From JBIOHJ01 sp044448905 (GTDB taxonomy: Bacteria; Bacteroidota; Bacteroidia; AKYH767-A; OLB10), in NCBI GenBank assembly GCA_044448905.1, contig JBIOHJ010000031.1, positions 1 through 27,448 of the forward strand: a stretch of DNA of 27,448 bases. The letters run 5' to 3'. The notes under the pieces are model-generated. The model had not been told where the DNA came from, searched no databases, and saw only the letters and a list, made by a program, of their open reading frames with translations. Shown here piece after piece: positions 9,812 to 15,678 of this stretch (positions are counted from its first letter, which is position 1; the number at the start of each line of letters is the position of its first letter). The translations under genes were made by a program, and so were the position numbers.

Positions 9812-10204
9812 AACCCGGTTTACATGGGGCATACTCCCGGGCCGTATATTCATGACGGGTATGTAAGAAATGATACCCTGTGGGCAGCTCATATTTATGC
9901 CGGTTATGTGGGCGTGTACAATGTTTCTAATAAAGCAAATCCAGTGTTGCTTGCAACACAAAATACTACTAATAATTTTCCTCACAATACCTGGTTAAGC
10001 ACCAGCGGACGCGCTTTGTTTACAACTGATGAAGTAAGTAATTCCTATCTCACTTCTTACGATGTTTCAGATGTGACAAATATATTTGAACTGGACCGTA
10101 TAAAAGCACCCGTTTCAACTTTACTAAAAAGTATAATCTTGGTGGCTTTTGATTCCTACTACCAGGCTTACATTTCTATTGAGCAACCTGCCAGAGCTTC
10201 TTGA
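9812..10204 (+). pseudogene. Remnant of a choice-of-anchor-B (LVIVD repeat) protein gene
   Basis: The open stretch contains an internal piece of a choice-of-anchor-B protein: HTPGPYIHDGYVRNDTLWAA, then IYAGYVGVYNVSNKANPVLL, FPHNTWLSTSGRALFTTDEV and LTSYDVSDVTNIFELDRI. In the family this block sits in the middle of a beta-propeller and is preceded by more LVIVD repeats. Here it follows an in-frame stop (TGA at 9809-9811) with no signal peptide or ribosome site. The family similarity also fades after ELDRIKAPVS, about residue 95 from the ATG at 9824. Both ends are therefore missing, and palindromic CCTGACAGG repeats sit on each side (9761-9788 and 10187-10213). A functional 126-residue protein cannot be excluded but looks unlikely. 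Confidence 0.7.
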
Positions 10205-10213
10205 CCTGACAGG
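10187..10213. repeat. CCTGTCAGG palindromic repeat, copy 2
   Basis: CCTGCCAG, then AGCTTCTTGA, then CCTGACAGG. The right half, 10196-10213, matches 9771-9788 at 16 of 18 positions in direct orientation. It overlaps the end of the choice-of-anchor-B remnant. Confidence 0.65.
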
Positions 10214-10251
10214 TGAAATAAGAGGCAACACGTCAGGCGAAGGGAAAGATT

Positions 10252-11121
10252 TTAATACCTGTGTTTCCTGATGCGGGTAGATTTAAAAGTTGCCGGGCAC
10301 TGCATAATTCCCGGGTTGTACACGAGTGTAAAACCGAAAGTAGTAAATGCGTCTTTAAATTTCGAATTACCCCTTTGGCTGTTTGCCTTGGGATATTTTC
10401 CGTTTAATTGCCTGCCGGACAGTGCCACAGCAAGCTCACCTCCGGGAGTTGCCAGTAACGATTCGACATCGGGATAAACAGTGCTCACGTCATCAAGATA
10501 ATCGGTAAATAACAGGTGATGGCAGAACTCCGCTTTCAGGCGGAACCGCCTGCTCAATTGAAGTGCAATTCCAAATCCGAGGGGCACATCGAGCTGGAAA
10601 AGCTTATACGGCCTTGCGTATCCGCCACCTGTTATATATTGCCCTTCGGTTCCCAGGGGCTGCAATTCGTACCAGGTTCCGTTCAGCTTTGCTTTAGGAT
10701 TGAAATGAAATACGGAAGCACCGGTGAATATATATGTATTAAGCCTGCTTCTTTCATACCTGTGAAACGTATTCAATTCAAAACGCAACGATAATTCATC
10801 AATTGGAGATTCAAAACTAAGATTACGCGCAAGATTATTTTTTTCGAGCGAAAGGGAATCCGCTCCATCTACTTTTCCGTGTAGTAGGAATAACGAACCT
10901 TCAATGTGCCCGGTAAGCCAGTGCGAAGCCCCGATACAAACATACGGATGGAAAAAAACAGGTTTGGTAAACACTTTATTCGATTTATCACCCAGGTCAC
11001 CATTATAATACATGTAACCGGCACCGGCAAAAATTCCGATTTTCCCCTGTGAAAACAAATGAGTCGCGCTTATGCTCAAAGCAAGACACAAAAACAAAAA
11101 CGGAAATTTAACTGGCTGCAT
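10252..11121 (-). CDS. DUF6089-family outer-membrane beta-barrel protein
   Basis: This is a 289-residue protein with a signal peptide at residues 1-25 (cleavage around LFSQ). Amphipathic beta strands follow throughout the mature part. Family landmarks are GYMYYNGDLGD near 36-46, RNLSFESPIDEL near 89-100, FNPKAKLNGTWYELQPLGTE near 142-161 and FTDYLDDVSTVYPD near 203-217, then QRGNSK near 259 and the closing strand FGFTLVYN. These match the DUF6089 barrels of Bacteroidota, which are predicted outer-membrane porin-like proteins of unknown substrate. The length is somewhat above the family norm because about 20 residues (GIMQCPATFK onward, basic C-terminus) follow the last strand, which is unusual for a barrel that normally ends in a strand. 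The gene stands alone on the minus strand among repeats. Confidence 0.85.
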   Translation of the reverse strand: MQPVKFPFLFLCLALSISATHLFSQGKIGIFAGAGYMYYNGDLGDKSNKVFTKPVFFHPYVCIGASHWLTGHIEGSLFLLHGKVDGADSLSLEKNNLARNLSFESPIDELSLRFELNTFHRYERSRLNTYIFTGASVFHFNPKAKLNGTWYELQPLGTEGQYITGGGYARPYKLFQLDVPLGFGIALQLSRRFRLKAEFCHHLLFTDYLDDVSTVYPDVESLLATPGGELAVALSGRQLNGKYPKANSQRGNSKFKDAFTTFGFTLVYNPGIMQCPATFKSTRIRKHRY

Positions 11122-11193
11122 GAGTTATTCTGAATATTTAATTCGTGATAAATTGAACCTGGTTTTAAAAAAATAAACGGGACTAATTTTCTT

Positions 11194-11201
11194 CAAAGTT
11201 A
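11194..11201 (-). promoter_or_regulatory. Putative -7 box for the DUF6089 gene
   Basis: On the minus strand this reads TAACTTTG, a full match to TAnnTTTG, about 72 bp before the ATG at 11121. No TTTG -33 box was found at the expected distance. Confidence 0.35.
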
Positions 11202-11273
11202 AAACATCATAAAAATTATTCACTAACCCTGTTGTAAAGATTTTAACACCGATGTGTCATTAATACATTTTGT

Positions 11274-11305
11274 AACCTGACAAGTAGTTACTCTCCTGCC
11301 AGGTT
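11274..11305. repeat. CCTGTCAGG-type palindrome, copy 3
   Basis: AACCTGACAAG and CCTGCCAGGTT are 11-nt arms pairing at 9 of 11 positions around a 10-nt loop. The loop sequence differs from copies 1 and 2. Confidence 0.55.
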
Positions 11306-11364
11306 TAAATTTATATTCTGAAACATGTCAAGGGCTTCGCTTCCGATGTATCGGGATTGGCAGG
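11304..11364. repeat. CCTGTCAGG-type palindrome, copy 4, with extended direct repeat
   Basis: 11304-11340 matches 9741-9777 in direct orientation at 32 of 37 positions, ending in a shared GGGCTTCGC. It continues with a small perfect hairpin, CCGAT-GT-ATCGG (11343-11354), and GGCAGG. It abuts the truncated attC-like copy at 11372. Confidence 0.6.
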
Positions 11365-11371
11365 TGAAAAA

Positions 11372-11410
11372 AAAGCCCTTCTTTTTTTATTTCTTTTAAT
11401 CTTAGTGTTA
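11372..11410 (-). repeat. attC-like repeat A, half copy
   Basis: Only the half ending in TTAATCTTAGTGTTA (plus strand) remains. It closely matches the right arm of copies B, C and E. The other half is missing, and the sequence changes at about 11372 into palindrome copy 4. The half copy lies 57 bp downstream of the 185-residue lipoprotein gene stop. Confidence 0.7.
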
Positions 11411-11467
11411 TCCGTTCGTGCTACTCTGGCTACAAGGCAATTTCTTACAATGTTTGCAATGCTGTAA

Positions 11468-12025
11468 TCATGGCACACAACGTCCTACAGAAGCATCTTT
11501 AATTATCAAAGAAATTAATGTAGTATCCTGAGTAGAATTTTCTTTAATGAATTTAATATTTGCAAGAGCAATTGATATTTTATATTCCTCGCACGCTGGT
11601 TTTGTTGTATAAGAAACCGCAACTGTAACTTTTCCGCTCGTTGCTGTCCATTTTATTTTTGTTCCCAAATTATTTATTGGTTGACCCAGAACATCGTTAC
11701 AATAATCAGAAAAATAAACACTGTCAGGATGGTGTCCATATGTATAATAATAAATTTTTATATCATTTGCATATTTTGAAATGTCAAATGTTTTACATTT
11801 GGTTGTCACTCCAAGATTTGTTTCATTAATACCAATTGTTATTATTTGATGTTCGCTTAGATTCGCTTCAACAAGATTGCCACAACCTACTCCATCTGAA
11901 TTTGGAGCGCTTTGCAATCCAGCAAAACAATCAGGATAATAATTTACTTCCGTATCTTTTTTGCAACCAGCAATAAAAATAATCATTATCGCTTTCAAGA
12001 TAATTACCAAATAAATGTTTTTCAT
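11468..12025 (-). CDS. Predicted lipoprotein of unknown function (cassette-borne)
   Basis: This is a 185-residue protein. The N-terminus MKNIYLVIILKAIMIIFIAG is followed by CKKD, so it fits a lipobox (IAG-C, Cys21) and predicts a lipid-anchored periplasmic or surface protein. The mature part contains several cysteines (including CFAGLQ, GVGCGN, TKCKTFD, DYCND, ACEEYK and GRCVP) that could form disulfides. Its strand-rich sequence (GKVTVAVSYTTKP, TTLISLIIKD) suggests a small beta-sandwich. I do not recognise a family. It occupies one unit between attC-like copies A and B, in the same orientation as the other two cassette genes. Its start lies 56 bp from copy B and its stop 57 bp from copy A, a spacing typical of a one-gene integron cassette. 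Confidence 0.7.
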   Translation of the reverse strand: MKNIYLVIILKAIMIIFIAGCKKDTEVNYYPDCFAGLQSAPNSDGVGCGNLVEANLSEHQIITIGINETNLGVTTKCKTFDISKYANDIKIYYYTYGHHPDSVYFSDYCNDVLGQPINNLGTKIKWTATSGKVTVAVSYTTKPACEEYKISIALANIKFIKENSTQDTTLISLIIKDASVGRCVP

Positions 12026-12080
12026 TTCTGTTTATTCCTTGCAATCAGTTTGAAGTTCCGATGCCGCCAAGCATGACGGG

Positions 12081-12224
12081 TAACGAAGAAGGGATTAAAG
12101 AAGTAAAAAAAAGAAGGATTTAGAAGCACTACTGTTCGTTTACCTACACTGTTTATTAGAAGCTCAACTCTTTGTTTACCTCTCAAAGCCCTTCTTTATT
12201 TTATTTCTTTTAATCTTAGTGTTA
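12081..12224 (-). repeat. attC-like repeat B (144 bp)
   Basis: This is an imperfect palindrome. The left arm runs TAAC-GAAGAAGG-GATTAAA, then a poly-A stretch and AGAAGG. The right arm runs CCCTTCTT..., then TTTTAATC-TTAGT-GTTA. The arms pair except for an unpaired block of 5-8 nt next to the terminal TAAC/GTTA, much like the R box, spacer and L box layout of attC sites. The middle contains two direct GTTTACCT copies. It is nearly identical to copies C and E. Confidence 0.75.
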
Positions 12225-12274
12225 TGCGTTCGCCAAGCTGAATCTATGAAAACAGCAGCCCAGTATTTTCATCA

Positions 12275-12400
12275 TCATAATTTAGGGTCAACCTTTGACC
12301 AATAAAGAAGAAATTTTCTGATAGTTTTCCAAATTGATTCTTTCTTCAGTGGTTGTTCTTTCTTTTGTTCACTACCCTTTTCAGCAAAATGTTTTTTCAT
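12275..12400 (-). CDS. Possible 41-residue basic protein
   Basis: ATG at 12400 to TGA at 12275 encodes MKKHFAEKGSEQKKEQPLKK plus 21 more residues, ending WSKVDPKL. It is rich in Lys and Glu with one amphipathic aromatic helix (IWKTIRKFLLYW). The stop lies 51 bp from attC-like copy B, the distance expected for the last gene of a cassette, and the ATG lies 49 bp after the stop of the 199-residue protein gene. The same frame can be extended to a TTG inside that gene (12466). No family is recognised, and coding status is uncertain. Confidence 0.4.
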   Translation of the reverse strand: MKKHFAEKGSEQKKEQPLKKESIWKTIRKFLLYWSKVDPKL

Positions 12401-12449
12401 TGTACTATTATCTTTATCAGCCAAAGTTTGCACAAATGTTTGTTCAATA

Positions 12450-13049
12450 TTACTTCTCAAAGTCAAGATTTATTGGTTCCGTATTTTGAGCAAGCGTATT
12501 TTTATATTCGTAATCTCCTACTTGCAATTCTCCTGTTACTTTTTCTGAATTGCTGGCTATCTCTATTTTTAAGTTGTCAAACCAAATTTGTCCAGTGCCA
12601 TATAGGAGACCACCAAATGCAATGTTCTTTGTATCCATAGGAACATCTAAAACTATCTCACACTTTGTCCAATCACTATTACCTCTTATAAATCTGTCCT
12701 GCATATTTTCAAGAGAATATTTATTCGGTTGGTCAATTCGCATCCAAAGTCGAGCCGAACCAGATACGTCATTGCTTTTCAGATACCCAGTAAGTTTAAT
12801 TTTCTTTCCCAGAAATTTACTTGGATTAAAATTTTGGACAAGAGAACCGAAGCCTTCAATATTTTTCTCAATTGATTTAATAGTCGCAGCATTTTTCCCA
12901 TTTTGCCCCGCGCCTTTATCAATCCCGGCATCATATTTTTCGGGAGAGTCCCCTCGTTTTACCCAACCGTTAGGAAGGTTGAAAGATACCAGTGCTACTG
13001 TCATTGCAATGAGTAACACGCTTGTCAGAATTTTAATTGTTGCTTTCAT
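12450..13049 (-). CDS. Exported galactose-binding-fold-like protein (cassette-borne)
   Basis: This is a 199-residue protein. Residues 1-23 form a signal peptide (MKATIKILTSVLLIAMTVAL). The rest matches my recollection of a carbohydrate-binding-like module that recurs in Bacteroidota small exported proteins and next to AraC-type regulators: LPNGWVKRGDSPEKYDAGID, KGAGQNGKNAATIKSI, LGKKIKLTGYLKSNDVSGSA, LWMRIDQ, SDWTKCEIVLDVP and GTGQIWFDNLKIEI. The last strand (IWFDN-K-E) is the usual close of a galactose-binding jelly roll. A ligand is not known. It sits between attC-like copies B and C with its start 117 bp from copy C. The ATG at 13049 is chosen because it begins the signal peptide. Confidence 0.75.
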   Translation of the reverse strand: MKATIKILTSVLLIAMTVALVSFNLPNGWVKRGDSPEKYDAGIDKGAGQNGKNAATIKSIEKNIEGFGSLVQNFNPSKFLGKKIKLTGYLKSNDVSGSARLWMRIDQPNKYSLENMQDRFIRGNSDWTKCEIVLDVPMDTKNIAFGGLLYGTGQIWFDNLKIEIASNSEKVTGELQVGDYEYKNTLAQNTEPINLDFEK

Positions 13050-13166
13050 TGTTAGTTATTTTTTGCTTGTTGCTTACTCTATTCGGTTTTCAGCATTCCC
13101 GATTATTTTTTTTGCGTTCATTTCTTGCAGAATGTTTCAAGATGCTGTGCCGCCATTGGTGACGCA

Positions 13167-13310
13167 TAACGAAGAAGGGATTAAAGAAGTAAAAAAAAGA
13201 AGGGTTTAGAACCACTACTATTCGTTTACCTACACTGTTTGTTAGAAGCTCAACTCTTTGTTTACCTCTCAAAGCCCTTCTTTTTTTTATTTCTTTTAAT
13301 CTTTGTGTTA
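13167..13310 (-). repeat. attC-like repeat C (144 bp)
   Basis: Same length as copy B and nearly the same sequence, from TAACGAAGAAGGGATTAAAG to CTTTTAATCTTTGTGTTA. It lies 36 bp downstream of the stop codon of the 452-residue T9SS gene. Confidence 0.75.
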
Positions 13311-13346
13311 TCGGATGTGCTACTGCCCATTAGAAGTTGTTCCGTT

Positions 13347-14705
13347 TCAATTATGCTCAACAATTAATTTCTTGCAATAACTTTTTTCTCCGGCAAATAA
13401 TTTTACAAAATAAATCCCGGGGTTTAGTTTAGTGATCAGAGTTGGGTGATCAGAGTTGATGGTTTGCTCATAAATTTTTTTTCCAAGCATATTATCAATT
13501 TCTATCCGGTCAACTTTAAACTTTGAACTTTGAAAATTCAACTCTCCTGTGCCCGGATTGGGATACACCGAAATATCTATATCGGCTGTGCTTGTTTCAT
13601 TTATGCCTGTTGCTGATCCATATTTGGCAACATACATATTTCCCGAACTGTTGAGGAAATATCCTCCTGTATAAATATTTCCCGAGGCATCGCTGTAAAC
13701 AAAATCAATAACATCATTAGCCGACAATCCATTCAGTCCCCCCAGCTCGCTCCATGCACTTCCGTTATATTTGGCAACATACCAATTTCCTGAACTGTTG
13801 GTGAACTGTCCTGCTGCATAAATATTTCCGGAGGCATCGCTGCAAACAGAATTAATAAAATCATTAGCCCCTAATCCATTCAGTCCTCCCAGCTCGCTCC
13901 AGGAAGTTCCGTTATATTTGGCAACATACTTATTTCCTGAACTGTTGTAAAACCCTCCTGATGCATAAACATTTCCGGAGGCATCGCTGCAAACAGAAAC
14001 TATCCAACTATTAGGCGACAATCCATTCAGTCCTCCCAGCTCGCTCCAGGAGCTTCCGTTATATTTGGCAACATAATATTTTCCGGAACTGTTTGTGAAC
14101 CATCCTGCTGCATAAATATTTCCGGAGGCATCGCTGCAAATAGATTCAATATCATCATTAGCCGCCAATCCATTAAGCCCTCCCAGCTCGCTCCAGGAGC
14201 TTCCGTTATATTTGGCGACATACTTTTTTCCTGAACTGTTGGTGAAGTATCCTGCTGAATAAATATTTCCGGAGGCATCGCTGCAAACAGACATAATTAA
14301 ACTATTAGGCGCCAATCCATTTACTCCTCCCAGCTCGTTCCAGGAGCTTCCGTTATATTTGGCAACATACCTTTTTCCCGAACTGTTGGTGAAGTCTCCT
14401 GCCGGATAAATATTTCCTGATGCATCACTGCAAATAGAAAGAATCCAACCATTTGCCGCCAATCCATTCAGTCCTCCCAGCTCGCTCCAGGAACTTCCAT
14501 TATATTTGGCAACATACCTGTTTCCTGAACTGTTGGTAAATCCTCCACCAGCATACATATTTCCGGATGCATCGCTGCAAATAAACACAATAGTACCATT
14601 AGCAGCCAATCCATTCAGTCCCCCAAGCTCGCTCCAGGACTGAGCTTTAATAAGACTGCAGAAAAGAAAAAGTGCTGAAAGAAGAAGAGTAAATTTTTTT
14701 TTCAT
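13347..14705 (-). CDS. T9SS-exported seven-repeat beta-propeller protein (cassette-borne)
   Basis: This is a 452-residue protein with a signal peptide at residues 1-21 (cleavage after IKA). Residues 24-366 are exactly seven tandem 49-residue repeats, each reading approximately WSELGGLNGL, then AANGxIxSICSDASGN, IYAAGxFTNSSGKx and YVAKYNGSS. Seven near-identical blades suggest a closed seven-bladed propeller like the SBBP/kelch-type surface proteins. Each blade except the last carries a Cys in the ICSDASGN segment. Residues 367-452 form a T9SS type A sorting domain (ISVYPNPGTGELNF, NPGIYFVKLFAG, KKLIVE). The substrate or partner is unknown. The gene fills the unit between attC-like copies C and D. 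The very even repeats imply recent expansion or gene conversion. Confidence 0.85.
   Translation of the reverse strand: MKKKFTLLLSALFLFCSLIKAQSWSELGGLNGLAANGTIVFICSDASGNMYAGGGFTNSSGNRYVAKYNGSSWSELGGLNGLAANGWILSICSDASGNIYPAGDFTNSSGKRYVAKYNGSSWNELGGVNGLAPNSLIMSVCSDASGNIYSAGYFTNSSGKKYVAKYNGSSWSELGGLNGLAANDDIESICSDASGNIYAAGWFTNSSGKYYVAKYNGSSWSELGGLNGLSPNSWIVSVCSDASGNVYASGGFYNSSGNKYVAKYNGTSWSELGGLNGLGANDFINSVCSDASGNIYAAGQFTNSSGNWYVAKYNGSAWSELGGLNGLSANDVIDFVYSDASGNIYTGGYFLNSSGNMYVAKYGSATGINETSTADIDISVYPNPGTGELNFQSSKFKVDRIEIDNMLGKKIYEQTINSDHPTLITKLNPGIYFVKLFAGEKSYCKKLIVEHN
13608..14636 (-). repeat. Seven tandem 147-bp coding repeats
   Basis: 1029 bp = 7 x 147 bp, in frame, encoding the 49-residue blades. 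The units are highly similar at DNA level and are a likely site for slippage or unequal recombination, and for assembly error. Confidence 0.85.
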
Positions 14706-14801
14706 TTTGTGGTTGGTTTATTTTTTGCGTACTCTATTCGGTTTTCCGCTTCCCCGTTTGAATTCGCTGTGACACTTAATCGAAGCGATCAGCATATCCG
14801 A

Positions 14802-14946
14802 TAACGAAGAAGGGCTTAAAGAAGTGTTTTTTTTAAAGGATAAACTTGCACACAGTTTCGTTAACCACAAATGTAAACAGAAAGTATGTTGCTTCGCTGA
14901 CTGAACAAAGCCTTTAAAAAAAATATTTCTTTTAAGCTTTATGTTA
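14802..14946 (-). repeat. attC-like repeat D (145 bp, divergent)
   Basis: It starts TAACGAAGAAGGGCTTAAAG and ends CTTTTAAGCTTTATGTTA, the same architecture and length as B, C and E. The inner part differs strongly in sequence. Both L-box-like parts carry the same compensatory change (CTTAAA with TTTAAG instead of ATTAAA with TTTAAT), so the stem is preserved. Confidence 0.7.
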
Positions 14947-15005
14947 TACGCATAGCCGATGCCACCTAAGAACGACACGGCATCGAATCAGCACACTGCT
15001 GTCGG

Positions 15006-15081
15006 GCGGGAAGGGAAAAAATTTGTGTATTGCATTTTTTGGTCGAGCGTTGATTGTGCGAAATGCAATACTCTAATTTTT
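15006..15081. repeat. Hairpin repeat H, copy 1
   Basis: It begins GCGGGAAGGG. Long arms follow: AAAAAATT-tgt-GTATTGCATTT pairs with AAATGCAATAC-tct-AATTTTTT, with a symmetric 3-nt internal mismatch and a loop of about 23 nt. A second copy in the same orientation lies at 23831-23905. Confidence 0.75.
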
Positions 15082-15201
15082 TTGGAGAGGGAGCGGGGCT
15101 TTTTTGAGATGCATGATTTATGTTTCGTGGTTGATAACGTGAGCTTAGTATGAAGTTGCTTTCACTCCGATGCCTTATATATATAGGAGTAAATTCTAAA
15201 C

Positions 15202-15522
15202 ATGGGCTTCGAGGTAAATTACATACGTCACGATGTCAATTACGCACGTTTGGGAGTCAATTACTGGCTCTTGGGAGTTGCTTACGGGCGCTTGGGAATG
15301 AATTATTGTCGTTTGGGAGTTGGTTACAGTCGTTTGGGAGTGAGTTACTGGCTCTTTGTAGTCAGTCACAGTCACTTTGCTGTCAATTACTGCCTCTTGG
15401 GAGTTGATTACAGTCGTTTCGGAATGAATTATTGCTTCTTGGGAGTGGGTTACGGTCGCTTGGGAATCAATTACAATCTCTTTGCAGTCAGCAACAGGCG
15501 GATTTTTGTTTCCAACAGTTAA
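15202..15522 (+). CDS. Possible 106-residue heptad-repeat protein over a 21-bp tandem tract
   Basis: ATG at 15202 is preceded by AGGAGT at 15186-15191, a plausible though distant ribosome site. The protein is almost entirely a 7-residue repeat of the form R/W-L-G-V-N-Y-x, for example RLGVNYWLLGVAYGRLG. It has no signal peptide and no charged face that would make a classical coiled coil. One other plus frame and one minus frame also stay open over the tract, as any 21-bp repeat tends to do, so the coding status is doubtful. No family is recognised. Confidence 0.3.
   Translation: MGFEVNYIRHDVNYARLGVNYWLLGVAYGRLGMNYCRLGVGYSRLGVSYWLFVVSHSHFAVNYCLLGVDYSRFGMNYCFLGVGYGRLGINYNLFAVSNRRIFVSNS
15205..15498. 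repeat. 21-bp-period tandem repeat tract 1 (about 14 units)
   Basis: Units follow the pattern CGTTTGGGAGTCAATTACTGG with many substitutions but no change of period, from 15205 to about 15498. The tract ends about 180 bp before the 314-residue protein gene. The stretch 15523-15678 shows only an AT-rich leader. Confidence 0.8.
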
Positions 15523-15678
15523 AATTTTCTTAAAAACTGTGATTGAGATTTGAGAAATGTTAAAAGTTTTAGCAATGATGAAGCGATTGTGACGAATTAT
15601 TCCTGTAAAGAAAAAAATATAATAACGGTATATGCTTTGCAGTTATATCAGTAAACAACAAGTTAAAAAAATAAAGTT

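Larger units (their letters stand above)
11122..11467. other. Gene-free repeat-rich spacer
   Basis: This stretch holds the leader of the DUF6089 gene, palindrome copies 3 and 4, and a half copy of the attC-like repeat (11372-11410). No credible ORF was seen. Confidence 0.6.
14706..15201. other. Gene-free region with attC-like copy D and hairpin repeat H1
   Basis: I see no supported gene here. The region contains attC-like D (14802-14946), a small hairpin CGATGCC/GGCATCG (within 14955-14987) and hairpin repeat H1 (15006-15081). Confidence 0.55.

Noticed and set aside
12550..13209. 219-residue plus-strand open frame
   Set aside because: Antisense to the galactose-binding-like gene, which has a signal peptide and a recognisable domain. 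It also runs into attC-like copy C.
13608..14636. Diversity-generating retroelement variable repeats
   Set aside because: No reverse transcriptase or template repeat is present, and the variation is spread over tandem blades rather than at adenines of one variable region.
14718..14978. 86-residue minus-strand open frame
   Set aside because: It is a translation of the attC-like copy D palindrome with no ribosome site or domain.
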